This document shows positions 48,131-57,743 of a stretch of DNA of 64,000 nucleotides, one piece after another. The first letter of the stretch is position 1. Every line of letters starts with the position of its first letter. The stretch is from Seongchinamella unica (GTDB taxonomy: Bacteria; Pseudomonadota; Gammaproteobacteria; Pseudomonadales; Halieaceae). Location of the stretch: assembly GCF_004354085.1 (NCBI RefSeq), contig NZ_SMSE01000003.1:310001-374000 (forward strand), in the 5' to 3' direction. Both the position numbers and the translations under genes were made by a program. The notes beneath the pieces were generated by a model. The model was not told where the DNA came from, did no database searches, and saw only the letters and a program-made list of their open reading frames with translations.

Positions 48131-49002
48131 TGTTGATCCAGCTCTGCCAACGCGATGCACATGGCCAGCGCATCGCTGGTCTGGGCCACGTCGTGTGTCC
48201 TGATAATGGCAGCCCCCCGTTCAACCGCCAATACTGCCAGGGCGAGGCTTGCTGGCAGCCGCTCGTCAACCTCCCTGCCGATCAGCTTACCGATAAGTGA
48301 CTTGCGTGACAGCCCCACCAGCAGGGGCGCGCCCAGCGTTGCCAGGTGCGGCAGGTTTTGCAGCAGCGTGAGATTATGGGCCACTGTCTTGCCAAAGCCA
48401 AACCCCGGATCCAGCAGCAACTGCTCGCGCCGGATGCCGGCCAGCACGCAGGCCTCCATACGCCGCGCCAGAAAATCGGACACTTCGGCCACCACATCTT
48501 CGTATACGGGGGCTGACTGCATCGAACCGGGATCGCCCTGCATGTGCATCAGGCACACCGGCAAGCCGGTTGCAGCAGCGGCATCCAGCGCGCCCTCACG
48601 CTGCAGGGCGCGGACGTCATTGATCAGGCCGGCGCCCAGGGCTGCGGCCTCGCGCATCAGCACCGGGCTGCTGGTATCCACCGAGATCACCACATCCAGT
48701 TCGGCCGCAATCCGTTCCACCAGCGGCAGCACCCGGTCCATTTCCTCACCCTCGGTGACCGGCGCCGCACCCGGGCGGGTGGATTCGCCACCGATATCGA
48801 CCAGGGCGGCACCGGCGGTCACCATCGCCCGGGCGCGGCCGAGGGCCTGTTCCAGGTCCAGTTGTCCGCCCTGGTAGAGTGAACCGCCGTCGGAAAAGGA
48901 GTCGGGTGTGGTGTTGATGACCCCCATCACCCTCGGGCGGGAAAGATCAAGGGCGCGCCCGGCGCAGTCGAGCACCGGGGCCGGGATATTGCCGGAGGTC
49001 AA
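48127..49002 (-). CDS. folP: Dihydropteroate synthase
   Basis: A 291-residue enzyme condensing p-aminobenzoate with the pterin made by Fol[28 protein letters not shown], and the [11 protein letters not shown] and GLSRKS segments are present. The start is uncertain: TTG at 49002 and GTG at 48975 both lack a good ribosome site, and GTG would give an N-terminus closer to other FolP. It follows ftsH and overlaps glmM, as in E. coli (ftsH-folP-glmM). Confidence 0.93.
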   Translation of the reverse strand: MTSGNIPAPVLDCAGRALDLSRPRVMGVINTTPDSFSDGGSLYQGGQLDLEQALGRARAMVTAGAALVDIGGESTRPGAAPVTEGEEMDRVLPLVERIAAELDVVISVDTSSPVLMREAAALGAGLINDVRALQREGALDAAAATGLPVCLMHMQGDPGSMQSAPVYEDVVAEVSDFLARRMEACVLAGIRREQLLLDPGFGFGKTVAHNLTLLQNLPHLATLGAPLLVGLSRKSLIGKLIGREVDERLPASLALAVLAVERGAAIIRTHDVAQTSDALAMCIALAELDQQ

Positions 49003-49010
49003 GGGAAGGC

Positions 49011-50942
49011 TCAGTGCTCGCCGGCGGGGCCACCAATCGGACGGTCGGAGCCCTTGGCGTCTTCCTCACTGGCGGTGGCCTGGGCGCTGCCGCCGCCACC
49101 ATCGCGATCACTCCAGCCGGCCGGTTCGCGCGGTGTGCGTCCGGCCATGATGTCGTCGATCTGGTCGGCGTCTATGGTTTCGTACTGCATCAGCGCGTCG
49201 GCCATCACGTGCAGCTTGTCGACATTTTCCTCGAGCAGGCGCTGGGACGTGGCGTAACACTCATCGATAATGCGGCGTACTTCCTTGTCGATCTGGGTGG
49301 CGGTCTCGTCCGACAGGGCCTGGTGCTGCTGGGCGGCACTGCGTCCGAGGAACACTTCCTCCGGCCCCTCGTCGTACATCAGTGGTCCCATCTTCTCCGA
49401 CAGGCCCCACTGGGTGACCATCTTGCGGGCAATGTCAGTGGCCCGCTGGATATCGTTGGAGGCGCCCGTCGTGATGCCGTCTTTGCCCAGGGTCATTTCC
49501 TCGGCGACACGGCCGCCAAACAGGCTGCATATCTGGCTGATGATGTGCCGCCGGCTGTGGCTGTAACGGTCTTCCTCCGGCAGGAACATGGTCACCCCCA
49601 GGGCGCGTCCCCGGGGAATAATGCTGACCTTGTACACCGGGTCGTGCTCGGGCACCAGCCGGCCAACAATGGCGTGACCTGCCTCGTGGTAGGCCGTGTT
49701 GCGCTTTTCATCCTCGGACATGACCATGGATTTGCGCTCGGCACCCATCATGATCTTGTCCTTGGCCAGTTCAAACTGCTGCATACCCACGGTGCGAACG
49801 TTGGCGCGGGCGGCAAACAAGGCGGCCTCGTTGACCAGGTTGGCCAGGTCTGCGCCGGAGAAACCCGGGGTACCGCGGGCGATCTTGGACGGCTCCACGT
49901 CCTCTGACAGGGGAACCTTGCGCATGTGCACCTTGAGTATCTGCTCACGGCCGCGAATATCGGGCAGGCCCACGACCACCTGGCGGTCAAAGCGCCCGGG
50001 GCGCAGCAGGGCGGGGTCCAGCACATCGGGGCGGTTGGTGGCAGCGATCACGATCACGCCATCATTCACCTCGAAACCGTCCATTTCCACCAGCAGCTGG
50101 TTCAGGGTCTGTTCACGCTCGTCGTGACCGCCGCCGAGACCGGCGCCGCGATGGCGACCGACGGCATCGATCTCGTCGATGAAGATAATACAGGGGGCCT
50201 GCTTCTTGGCCTGGTCAAACATGTCGCGGACGCGGGAAGCACCCACACCAACAAACATCTCGACAAAGTCGGAACCGGATATGGAGAAAAACGGCACCTT
50301 GGCCTCGCCGGCAATGGCCTTGGCCAGCAGGGTCTTACCGGTACCGGGCTGGCCCACCATCAATACGCCGCGAGGAATGCGGCCGCCAAGCTTCTGGAAA
50401 CGGCTGGGATCCCGCAGGAACTCCACCAGCTCCTGCACGTCTTCCTTGGCTTCATCAACGCCGGCGACATCGGCAAAGGTCGTGGTGATCTGGTCTTCAC
50501 CCAGCAGACGGGCCTTGCTCTTGCCAAAGCTCATCGGGCCACCGCGGCCTCCCGCGCCACCCTGCATCTGGCGCATGAAGAACATGAACACGGCGATAAT
50601 GATCAGAATGGGGAATGAGGCCACCAGCAACTGGGTCCACACGCTCTGCTGCTCCGGCTTCTTACCCTCCACAACCACGTTGTGTTCCAGCAGGTCGTCC
50701 ATCAGCCTGGGATCCTCGACCATGGGCCGGATGGTTTCGAAGCGGCTGCCGTCATAACGCTCGCCGCTAATGGTCAGGCCATCGACGGTGACTTTCTGCA
50801 CCTGGTCCCGCTGGATTTCCTCGATAAACTCCGAATACTGCAGTTGCTCCGAAGGGCTCTGCATATTGAAGTTGTTAAATACGGACAACAGGACTGCGGC
50901 AATCACCAGCCACAACAGTAGATTTTTTACCATATCGTTCAA
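49011..50942 (-). CDS. ftsH: ATP-dependent zinc metalloprotease FtsH
   Basis: A 643-residue membrane protease that degrades misfolded membrane proteins and short-lived regulators. Two membrane helices (about residues 6-24 and 105-125), the AAA ATPase ([19 protein letters not shown]) and the zinc site HEAGH are visible. AGAGGA stands seven bases before TTG 50942; ATG at 50933 ([10 protein letters not shown]) is the alternative start. The 235-base gap to rlmE has a hairpin TTCCCCG-N7-CGGGGAA (51029-51049) and a TATAAT (51018-51023), suggesting separate transcription. Confidence 0.96.
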   Translation of the reverse strand: MNDMVKNLLLWLVIAAVLLSVFNNFNMQSPSEQLQYSEFIEEIQRDQVQKVTVDGLTISGERYDGSRFETIRPMVEDPRLMDDLLEHNVVVEGKKPEQQSVWTQLLVASFPILIIIAVFMFFMRQMQGGAGGRGGPMSFGKSKARLLGEDQITTTFADVAGVDEAKEDVQELVEFLRDPSRFQKLGGRIPRGVLMVGQPGTGKTLLAKAIAGEAKVPFFSISGSDFVEMFVGVGASRVRDMFDQAKKQAPCIIFIDEIDAVGRHRGAGLGGGHDEREQTLNQLLVEMDGFEVNDGVIVIAATNRPDVLDPALLRPGRFDRQVVVGLPDIRGREQILKVHMRKVPLSEDVEPSKIARGTPGFSGADLANLVNEAALFAARANVRTVGMQQFELAKDKIMMGAERKSMVMSEDEKRNTAYHEAGHAIVGRLVPEHDPVYKVSIIPRGRALGVTMFLPEEDRYSHSRRHIISQICSLFGGRVAEEMTLGKDGITTGASNDIQRATDIARKMVTQWGLSEKMGPLMYDEGPEEVFLGRSAAQQHQALSDETATQIDKEVRRIIDECYATSQRLLEENVDKLHVMADALMQYETIDADQIDDIMAGRTPREPAGWSDRDGGGGSAQATASEEDAKGSDRPIGGPAGEH

Positions 50943-51177
50943 TGCTGCATCCTCTGGGACTTACCCCGACAGGCCGGTCATCGCGCCGGGGCGACGACCT
51001 GACAGCCATGCTCCTCAATTATAGCTTCTTCCCCGCAAGCGACGGGGAACCGCAGGGCCGACAATACGACCCTGAACTTGTTACGTAAGAAAACAGGATT
51101 TATCTCACCGCAATGTACTACAGATGAGGGCAGGCGGCCACGTTTCAACCCCGCAACTGTCGCTTCCCGGCCACCGA

Positions 51178-51804
51178 TTATCGCCCCCTGAACCCGGTCG
51201 CCACCAGGTAAACCTCCCGGGAACGGGGCCTGGAAGCCTTGGGTTTGCGGGTCATCACCTTGTCGAACGAGTCCCGGGTATCCCGGAACAGGTCATCAAA
51301 ACCCTCACCGTGAAACACTTTGGCCACAAATGACCCGCCTGGCGCCAGCACCCTGCGCGCCATATCCAGCGCCAGTTCTACCAGGTACATGGATTTTGGC
51401 TGGTCAACCGCGGTGACGCCGCTCATGTTGGGGGCCATATCGGAGATCACGATATCCACCGGTTCCCCGTCAATGGCCGCCAGAATCCGTTCAAAGACCT
51501 CGTCCTCGGTGAAATCGCCCTCGATAAACTCCACCCCGGCCAGGCTGTCCATGGGCAGGATATCCGACGCAACGACCCGGCCCTGGTGGCCCACGAGGTC
51601 GGCGGCAACCTGAGACCAGCCACCGGGCGCACTGCCGAGGTCAACCACCGTCATACCCGCGCGGATCAAGCGGTCTTTTTCCTGCAGCTCCAGCAGTTTG
51701 TAGCAAGCACGACTGCGGTAGCCATCGCGTTGGGCCTGCTGCACATAGGGATCATCCCGGTGCTCTTTCAGCCAGGCCTTGCTGGAGGATCGCTTCTTCG
51801 CCAT
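51178..51804 (-). CDS. rlmE: 23S rRNA 2'-O-ribose U2552 methyltransferase
   Basis: A 208-residue Rossmann methyltransferase (RrmJ/FtsJ). [10 protein letters not shown], the AdoMet motif [15 protein letters not shown], the catalytic DMAPNMSG and VAKVFHGEG (K-D-K-E tetrad) match the family. The ATG has no visible ribosome site (AATATTT precedes it). It is divergent from yhbY across 97 bases and upstream of ftsH, a classical pair. Confidence 0.95.
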   Translation of the reverse strand: MAKKRSSSKAWLKEHRDDPYVQQAQRDGYRSRACYKLLELQEKDRLIRAGMTVVDLGSAPGGWSQVAADLVGHQGRVVASDILPMDSLAGVEFIEGDFTEDEVFERILAAIDGEPVDIVISDMAPNMSGVTAVDQPKSMYLVELALDMARRVLAPGGSFVAKVFHGEGFDDLFRDTRDSFDKVMTRKPKASRPRSREVYLVATGFRGR

Positions 51805-51901
51805 AAATATTGTCTATAGTTACGTTTCGGGCCGGTGGCCGCTTGTGTAGAATACGCGCCCCCTGACGGGGCCGGCGGCCCCATTGTAGCGTGGATTCAC
51901 T

Positions 51902-52213
51902 ATGAGCAAGAAAAGTAAACAGGACATCAAACAGCTGCGCGCCATCGGCCACAAGTTGAAACCGGTGGTGACCGTTGCCGGCAACGGCCTGTCTGAGGCG
52001 GTCGTGGCCGAAATCGATCGCGCCCTGAACCAGCACGAACTGATCAAGATCAAACTCGCCGTGGGCGGCAAGGACGCCAAAATCGCCATGGCCAGGGAGT
52101 TATGCGAGCGTTCGGGTGCTGAAATCGTCCAGAGCATCGGCAATGTGATCCTGGTCCTGCGGCGCACGGCGGAACCGGATCCGCGGCTTTCCAACCTCAT
52201 CAGGCCCCTCTGA
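51902..52213 (+). CDS. yhbY: CRM-domain RNA-binding protein YhbY
   Basis: A 103-residue protein composed of one CRM domain: LRAIGHKLKPVVTVAGNGLSEAV with the GxxG loop (GNGL), and VGGKDAKIAMARELCERSGAEIVQSIG (ending IGNVILVLRR). YhbY associates with the large-subunit precursor. Divergent from rlmE, as in many gammaproteobacteria. A TAGAAT -10-like box lies about 50 bases before it. Confidence 0.92.
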   Translation: MSKKSKQDIKQLRAIGHKLKPVVTVAGNGLSEAVVAEIDRALNQHELIKIKLAVGGKDAKIAMARELCERSGAEIVQSIGNVILVLRRTAEPDPRLSNLIRPL

Positions 52214-52317
52214 CGCCCCCACAACCGACCGCAAAAATCGCCGTTTTCTGTATTCCCCCACGAGCATTCTTTTGGTTATGATGTAGCGGATTCCCGAACG
52301 CGGAGGGGCGCCACGGT

Positions 52318-52659
52318 ATGGGGAATATTCTCGAGTTTCCATCGGAACAGGCCAAGGGGCTGGCTTATCTCGACCGCCAGATTCGGCAATTGCTCACCAA
52401 CAAGGGCGCAGATGAGGACCTCATCGACTACGCCGCCGCTCAACTCACCCGCATCTACAAAAGAATCAAGGAATCAGAGCAATACTGCTTCGGAATCCGC
52501 CTGCCGGAAGGGCTGACGGAACAGGAGCGAACGGCCCTGAAAATTGATATCGATGCCGGCCTGGAGACCATCCGCAAGGAGAACCACGGGCTGATCATTG
52601 AACTGGTGGCGCAACTGGTGCTCGCCCAGGTACAGATTTTCCAGCTGCGGCGCGGTTAG
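52318..52659 (+). CDS. Conserved-looking hypothetical protein, no recognised family
   Basis: A 113-residue soluble protein, mostly helical, with charged and Leu-rich segments and no signal or membrane helix. It begins MGNILEFPSEQAKGLAYLD and ends with LVAQLVLAQVQIFQLRRG, a hydrophobic helix that could mediate oligomerisation. GGAGGGG lies about nine bases upstream, and TATGAT (52277-52282) may be its -10, so it looks expressed. Its end overlaps the convergent nrsF end by four bases. I cannot assign a function. Confidence 0.7.
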   Translation: MGNILEFPSEQAKGLAYLDRQIRQLLTNKGADEDLIDYAAAQLTRIYKRIKESEQYCFGIRLPEGLTEQERTALKIDIDAGLETIRKENHGLIIELVAQLVLAQVQIFQLRRG

Positions 52660-53294
52660 CGAAAACGCAGCCAGCCATATAGCAGCAGTGGCGCCATCGC
52701 AGCCACGGCGAGGGCGGGGCCGATGTGGAAGACCAGTATATGGGCGGGCTGGTACATGCAGGCAATCTGCATGTACAGGGCCGGCAGAATGCCGGCTGAC
52801 AGCCCTGCCAGCACCGCCGCCCTGAGCGGCCCCAGCGCGTAGAGCCGACGCTGCCAGTACAGCAGGGCCAGCAGTGGCGGCCATGCGTAGACAAAGGTTT
52901 CGATAAAACAGTGATCGCGTTTGCCCAGCATACTGGGCTCCAACGCAGGACTCACAAACCCCAGGATAAAGCCCGCCAGCCACAGGACTCCCAGCACAGC
53001 AACGATTAGCGTGAATCCCCGGTTCAACGCCCCGGGAACGGCGACGCGGAACGCGGTCAGTGCCAGGCCCGCCGCCGCCAGGCTGCCCACCAGCATCTCC
53101 ATGAGGAAGCGCGGTTCGGACTGTAACTGGCCCATGGCGGTGGGTCGTATTGGCCCCAGCAGGTGAGTGAGCACCACCACGTACAGGGCACTGAGACCCA
53201 ACCACAGGCAGGCGAGGCGCAGCGGATCAGGCACCGCTTTCACCGGTGCCAGGTCACCGGCGAGACTGTCCAGCAGTTCTTCGCGATCCCTCAT
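52656..53294 (-). CDS. NrsF-family anti-sigma factor (DUF1109)
   Basis: A 212-residue inner-membrane protein with about six helices and few loops, of the DUF1109/NrsF type that holds SigF-like ECF sigma factors at the membrane. It starts in ATGA overlap with the sigma gene. NrsF proteins use conserved cysteines to sense oxidants or metals; Cys are seen at DHCFIE and ACMYQP. Call made from topology and gene pair. Confidence 0.82.
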   Translation of the reverse strand: MRDREELLDSLAGDLAPVKAVPDPLRLACLWLGLSALYVVVLTHLLGPIRPTAMGQLQSEPRFLMEMLVGSLAAAGLALTAFRVAVPGALNRGFTLIVAVLGVLWLAGFILGFVSPALEPSMLGKRDHCFIETFVYAWPPLLALLYWQRRLYALGPLRAAVLAGLSAGILPALYMQIACMYQPAHILVFHIGPALAVAAMAPLLLYGWLRFR

Positions 53295-53884
53295 GGTTGT
53301 TCAGTCTCCATCCACTTACGCAGGCGTTTCACCGCCCTGTGCACCCTGACCTTGAGCGCACTCTCAGATATCCCCAGGCGCTGGGCCGCTTCCGCGGTAC
53401 TCAGGCCTACTATCTTGGTGAGTTCCAGGGGAAGCCGCAAACTTTCCGGCAGTTGAGCCAGCAGCCGCCCCTCATCGAGTTCTTCATCCGGTCCGCTGGT
53501 GGCCGGTTCCACCGCACTGCCCTGTGGCCCGAAATGACGCCCGCGCACTTCCGCCCGGCGAATCGCGTCGGTTGACTTGTAGCGGATAATGGCAAAAAGC
53601 CAGGGCCGGAAGGGACGCCGTCCATCATAGGTGTGACGGGCTTCATGCACCGCGACCAGCACCTCCTGGGCGCAGTCCTCGACGAAATCGTAACCGCCGA
53701 GACGGGAGTGCAGGTAACCGGAAACCAGCGCAGAGAGCTCCCCCAGCAATTGCCGGTAGTCGCTCTCATTGCCCGCCTGCGCGCTGACCATCAGCGCCGA
53801 CCAGCGCAACTCATCCTCGGCGTATTGTTCCGCGTGGGCGTCCGGCATCGCCTCCGGTGCAATGGCCGCCAGCAAGGCGGACAT
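53291..53884 (-). CDS. ECF RNA polymerase sigma factor, SigF-like
   Basis: A 197-residue ECF sigma factor. Region 2 (DFVEDCAQEVLVAVHEARHTYDGRRPF, with RPWLFAIIRYKSTDAIRR as the -10-recognising end; DCAQEVLVAVHEARHTY in short) and region 4 (LSTAEAAQRLGISESALKVRVHRAVKRL, with the helix-turn-helix ISESALKVRVHRA) are complete. An N-terminal extension of about 25 residues is unusual. AGGAG abuts the first ATG with no spacing, so a start at 53848 is possible. It lies between the spondin gene and its anti-sigma. Confidence 0.9.
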   Translation of the reverse strand: MSALLAAIAPEAMPDAHAEQYAEDELRWSALMVSAQAGNESDYRQLLGELSALVSGYLHSRLGGYDFVEDCAQEVLVAVHEARHTYDGRRPFRPWLFAIIRYKSTDAIRRAEVRGRHFGPQGSAVEPATSGPDEELDEGRLLAQLPESLRLPLELTKIVGLSTAEAAQRLGISESALKVRVHRAVKRLRKWMETEQP

Positions 53885-53899
53885 CTCCTAGTTATGATA

Positions 53900-54586
53900 T
53901 TACCTACGTGTGACAATCACCCTGGCCACGGGGTTCCGCCAATCGTAGGCATTCGGGCGCAAGGTGTTGCCGGGCAGGCGGTGGAAGCCATTACTGACAT
54001 GGACGAAACCCTCGTCGCCGGCAGCGGGTTCACCGTTGTAACCTTCGCCGCCGCAGGTCGGTCCGGGAATATTGCGGCAGTTCTGGTCATTTGCCTCGGT
54101 ACCCGCATCGTAGGCTTTTAGGTAGTAAGTGACAGACCCCTCCGCCGGCAACGCCATACTGTCGAGGGCAGCGAAGGTATCGTTGGTGGGAATCAGCATG
54201 GCGGCCATGGAAATCGTGTCACCTTCGCCGGCCATCACCATCGCACTGACACTGGCACCGGGAGGCAACAGGCCCGGGACGGTGTCCACATAGGATGCTA
54301 CGTTTACCACGGCGTCCGCCAGCGGCATTGTGTCTCCGCCCTCGGCAAGAATTTCCAGTTCCATGCTGGCGGGCTGGCCCAGTTCGAACAGGTGCAGGTC
54401 GGCCGCGTGGGTAACCAGTAATTGCGGGGTAAGGGTTTGCCCGGGAGTCATGTTGGTCAGCGTGACCTCATAACTGGCAGAGCCGCCGCCGAATACCCAG
54501 GGAGAGCCGGAGAAGTCGATGCCCTGGGCGAAGGCGGTGGAGCCACCAAGGGCCAGAACTGCTGCTATCGAGTGGAATTTGAACAT
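53900..54586 (-). CDS. Secreted spondin-domain protein
   Basis: A 228-residue exported protein: signal peptide to about residue 21 (LALGGSTAFAQG), then a Spondin_N-type domain (YEVTLTNMTPGQTLTPQLLVTH, HLFELGQPAS, FVHVSNGFHRLPGN). I start it at ATG 54586, which begins the signal peptide and has AGGA nine bases before; the upstream part of the frame has no similarity. Spondin proteins often accompany SigF/NrsF-like pairs. It is the first gene of the cassette, 15 bases before the sigma factor. Role unknown, likely periplasmic or surface. Confidence 0.8.
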   Translation of the reverse strand: MFKFHSIAAVLALGGSTAFAQGIDFSGSPWVFGGGSASYEVTLTNMTPGQTLTPQLLVTHAADLHLFELGQPASMELEILAEGGDTMPLADAVVNVASYVDTVPGLLPPGASVSAMVMAGEGDTISMAAMLIPTNDTFAALDSMALPAEGSVTYYLKAYDAGTEANDQNCRNIPGPTCGGEGYNGEPAAGDEGFVHVSNGFHRLPGNTLRPNAYDWRNPVARVIVTRR

Positions 54587-54620
54587 GACGCATCTTCCTG
54601 TGGGTGTGGGTTTACCCACC

Positions 54621-54648
54621 AATTCGCTCGAAGATGGCAAAAGGTTAC
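54621..54648 (-). promoter_or_regulatory. ECF sigma (SigF-type) promoter of the spondin-sigma-nrsF operon
   Basis: On the minus strand GTAACC (54643-54648) and CGAATT (54621-54626) are exactly 16 bases apart, 35 bases before the spondin start. This equals the GTAACC-N16-CGAA form that I recall for Caulobacter SigF. It predicts self-activation. Confidence 0.6.
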
Positions 54649-54665
54649 AGGGGGCCGAATTTTTT

Positions 54666-56501
54666 TCAGCCCATGATCCACTCGGTGACCCGGTACACCG
54701 CAATTGCCGCGGTGTAGGCCAGCAGGAAGTAGCCGACAAACATTTTCAGGGTCAGGGAGCGCGACTCGCTCTCCTTGGCGAGAATCGCCAGGGTGGATAC
54801 GCACTGCAGGGAAATGGCGAAGAACACCAGCAGGGCAAGGCCAGAGCCCAGGGCCAGGTCGCTATTCTGGATATGCTCCACCAGCGGCACCATGTTTTCA
54901 TCAGCGCCCTCGATACCGAAGATCGTACCCAGAGTACCGACAAACACCTCCCGCGCGGCGAACGAGGTAAAGATCGCCACACCGTAGCGCCAGTCCAGCC
55001 CCAGCGGCGAGAATACCGGCTCCACCAGGTGTCCCAGCTGGCCCAGCCAGGACTCCCCCAGATCGGCCCCGTAATTGGGGAAATAGCCCAGCACCCAGAT
55101 CAGGACGGTGACCGCAAAAATGATCTTGCCAGCCTTGGTAACAAAATGCTTCGACCGGTTCCAGGCATTGCGCACGATGGGTTTGATACCCGGTAGACGG
55201 TAGGGCGGCAACTCGAGCACAAAGGGCAGGTCGGTGTAGTGGTCCTCGCGGGTGCGAGAGACCAGGCCGGTAATCACCAGCCCCATCATCATGCCAAAAA
55301 AGTAAATGGCGAACATCGCCAGCCCCTGCCAGCCGAACAGGCCGCCCAGGGTGGTTTCGGCAGGGATAAAGGCGGCAATGAGCAGGGTGTAAACCGGCAG
55401 GCGCGCACTGCAGGGCATCAGCGGAATCGCCATGTAAGTGAGCATTCGCTTACGGGGGGAATCAATGGCCCGGGCTGCGTAAATGCCGGGAATCGCGCAG
55501 GCCACGCCGGACAGCATCGGGATGAAGCTCTTGCCAGTGAGGCCAAACAGGCGCAACGGCTTGTGGCAGATCAGCGCGGCCCTGGCCATATAGCCGGAGT
55601 CTTCCAGCAAACCAATCACAAAGGTGAGGACGAATATCTGGGGCACAAATACCAGGAAGGCACCGATACCGCTGAATAAGGCATCGGAGGTAAAGTCCCT
55701 CACCAGTTGATTGCCCAGCAGCGGCACCAGCGCATCCGCCAGCCAGGCCAACGAACCCTCGACCGCATCCATGGCGGGGGCGGACCAGGTAAAAATGGAC
55801 TGGAACAGCAGGTACATGATCAGGAAAAAAGAGACACCGCCGGTAAATGAATGCAGGAAAAAGTTATCCAGTCGGGTTTGAGTCCGTATCAGGACATCGC
55901 CATCCGGGCCGAACCGGTGGGCGAGCTTGTGCGCTTCTCCGCGCAGGATCACATCGGGGGTATCCATCAGGTGGGGCCGGCCTGCCCTTGCCGGGTCCGG
56001 CCGGCGAGCAAGCAGTTCGGTCACCGCGTCCAGCCCCTTCCCCGAGCGGGCAGATATGGGCAGCACCCGGGTATACAGGGCGGCGGAAAGGCCATCCACG
56101 TCCAATTCCAGGCCATGGTTGTCCAGCACGTCGATCATGTTGGCCAGCACGGTGATCTGCTTGCCGTTGCGTTCGCAGTCGCGAATGACCTGCAGGGTAA
56201 ACAGCAGGCTCTTTTCCAGTCGGGTGGCGTCGATCAGGCACAGCACCTGCTCCACCTCGGGATCTTCCAGCGCCCGTTCGAAATAATCCACCGCCACCTC
56301 TTCCTCCGCGGAAATCGCCTGCAGGGAATAGGTACCGGGAAAGTCCACCAAGATCTTCTCGGGAACGGCCTGTAGCTTGCCGGAACCCACGTCGACGGTA
56401 ATGCCCGGGAAGTTGGCCACTTTCTGGCTGAGGCCGGTCAGTCGGTTGAACAGCAGGCTCTTGCCCGAGTTCGGGCTGCCAATCAGGATAACCTTACTCA
56501 T
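54666..56501 (-). CDS. feoB: Ferrous iron transporter FeoB
   Basis: A 611-residue inner-membrane Fe(II) importer with an N-terminal G domain: GSPNSGKS (residues 8-15), the switch NFPGITVD, and VDFPGTYSL. Two gate regions with about ten helices follow (SGVACAIPGIYAAR). It is shorter than the 750-770 residues of E. coli or Pseudomonas FeoB, with a smaller linker and tail. It overlaps feoA by eight bases. No feoC is present. Confidence 0.93.
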   Translation of the reverse strand: MSKVILIGSPNSGKSLLFNRLTGLSQKVANFPGITVDVGSGKLQAVPEKILVDFPGTYSLQAISAEEEVAVDYFERALEDPEVEQVLCLIDATRLEKSLLFTLQVIRDCERNGKQITVLANMIDVLDNHGLELDVDGLSAALYTRVLPISARSGKGLDAVTELLARRPDPARAGRPHLMDTPDVILRGEAHKLAHRFGPDGDVLIRTQTRLDNFFLHSFTGGVSFFLIMYLLFQSIFTWSAPAMDAVEGSLAWLADALVPLLGNQLVRDFTSDALFSGIGAFLVFVPQIFVLTFVIGLLEDSGYMARAALICHKPLRLFGLTGKSFIPMLSGVACAIPGIYAARAIDSPRKRMLTYMAIPLMPCSARLPVYTLLIAAFIPAETTLGGLFGWQGLAMFAIYFFGMMMGLVITGLVSRTREDHYTDLPFVLELPPYRLPGIKPIVRNAWNRSKHFVTKAGKIIFAVTVLIWVLGYFPNYGADLGESWLGQLGHLVEPVFSPLGLDWRYGVAIFTSFAAREVFVGTLGTIFGIEGADENMVPLVEHIQNSDLALGSGLALLVFFAISLQCVSTLAILAKESESRSLTLKMFVGYFLLAYTAAIAVYRVTEWIMG

Positions 56502-56748
56502 TGACAGCGCTCAGGCGAACGGAAACGTGAGCCGCTACTTCATCGTCCAGTGAGAATACGGTGTTGCTGACCTGGTATACCTTGGGCGCACCGAAAGACG
56601 GTGATTGCAGGCAGGTGACATGCTCCCCCGGATGGAAACCGAATTCCATCAGGCGGATTCTGTATTTTTCAGCCAGGGCTTCGTCATAGCCCAGAATTTC
56701 GCAGCGATCACCCGCTTTCAGGGACCACAGGGAGGGAATTACAGCCAC
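56494..56748 (-). CDS. feoA: FeoA-family ferrous iron transport protein
   Basis: An 84-residue SH3-like protein, partner of FeoB. SLKAGDRCEILGYDE, RLMEFGFHPGEHV and the final AAHVSVRLS fit FeoA. I chose GTG 56748 (VAVIPSLWSL); TTG at 56772 would add eight residues. A Fur-like box lies just upstream. Confidence 0.88.
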   Translation of the reverse strand: MAVIPSLWSLKAGDRCEILGYDEALAEKYRIRLMEFGFHPGEHVTCLQSPSFGAPKVYQVSNTVFSLDDEVAAHVSVRLSAVNE

Positions 56749-56789
56749 CAGAGACCTAACGTGCCAACTCAATTGCGGGCGATCATATC

Positions 56790-56808
56790 AGTAATGATAA
56801 TGATTTGC
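56790..56808. promoter_or_regulatory. Fur box between feoA and the SYLF gene
   Basis: AGTAATGATAATGATTTGC matches the Fur consensus GATAATGATAATCATTATC at 14 of 19 positions. It lies 42 bases before feoA, as expected for iron repression of feoAB, and could also act on the divergent SYLF gene. Confidence 0.65.
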
Positions 56809-56888
56809 ATCAATAGGGAGTGACCGATCCGCCATTAGCATCTATTCTTTTCACACCGCACAGTTAACGACCATGAGGCCTGGACCCA

Positions 56889-57461
56889 ATGACCAAACTA
56901 ATGCAATCCCTGTTCGCCGCCGTGCTCCTGTTCGCTACCGCCCAGTACGCGCAGGCAGACAACTACAGCGATACCAAGAAAGTGTTCATCAACGCCGGCG
57001 AGAGCGGCTCATATTTCAGCAACGCCTACGGTTACGCCATTTTCCCCACCATCGGTAAAGGCGGTATGGGTATCGGCGGCGCCCACGGATCCGGCCGGGT
57101 ATACGTCGGTGGCCAGCATGTGGGCGATACCAAAATGACCCAGCTTTCGATCGGCTGGCAGTTGGGCGGGCAGGCTTACAGCCAGATCATATTCTTCGAG
57201 GACAAACGCGCCTTCGAGGATTTTACCTCGGGCAACTTTGAGTTCGGCGCCCAGGCCACAGCCGTCGCGATCACCGCATCCGCCGGCGCCCAGGCCACCA
57301 CGGGTGGCGGCACCCAGGCATCCGTGGCAGGCGGCAAGAATGATGCGTCCACCACGTCACTGGGCTATCGCAAGGGGATGGCGGTATTTACTGTGGCCAA
57401 GGGTGGCCTGATGTATGAAGCGGCGATTGCAGGGCAGAAGTACAGCTACACGCCCAAGTAA
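56889..57461 (+). CDS. SYLF/Ysc84-domain lipid-binding secreted protein
   Basis: A 190-residue protein with signal peptide (residues 1-23, ending QADNY) and a SYLF (Ysc84/BPSL1445) domain: SNAYGYAIFPTIGKGGMGIGGAHGSG (YGYAIFPTIGKGG) and GWQLGGQAYSQIIFFED. Bacterial members are periplasmic or outer-membrane associated, with lipid-binding inferred from eukaryotic relatives. Divergent from feoA with the Fur box between them. Confidence 0.85.
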   Translation: MTKLMQSLFAAVLLFATAQYAQADNYSDTKKVFINAGESGSYFSNAYGYAIFPTIGKGGMGIGGAHGSGRVYVGGQHVGDTKMTQLSIGWQLGGQAYSQIIFFEDKRAFEDFTSGNFEFGAQATAVAITASAGAQATTGGGTQASVAGGKNDASTTSLGYRKGMAVFTVAKGGLMYEAAIAGQKYSYTPK

Positions 57462-57515
57462 GTTTTCTAAAAGGTTCCGGTCGTTGCGATGAGCGGAATC
57501 TTTGCTATCCGGTTC

Positions 57516-57698
57516 GCGCGGCGGGGATGCCTACTGAAACGGCCACAAGCTTCGCTGCGTTTCCGGGCTGCTGCGCAACTCGACCAAACATTGCTACGCA
57601 ATTTTTCGGGACTCGGACAGTGCTCGCAGAAAGCCCCCGAAAACGCAGCTACGCAAAAAGCCGTGGCCTGATTGTTTCTGTAGAAATCCCCGCCGCGC
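57516..57698. repeat. Inverted-repeat element between the SYLF gene and greA
   Basis: Outer arms (57516-57546 and 57663-57698) share GCGCGGCGGGGAT, CTAC-GAAAC and CCAC in inverted order. Inner parts also pair in part (CGCTGCGTTTCCGG against CCCCGAAAACGCAG). The 183-bp palindrome-like element fills the 282-bp gap between convergent genes; a further hairpin TTGGTCC-N12-GGACCAA (57704-57729) adjoins greA. It may be a dispersed repeat or a bidirectional transcript end. No reading frame looks real. Confidence 0.55.
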
Positions 57699-57743
57699 GC
57701 ACCTTGGTCCTGCGCTTGCTGTGGACCAAATCGTCCCGGCTTT

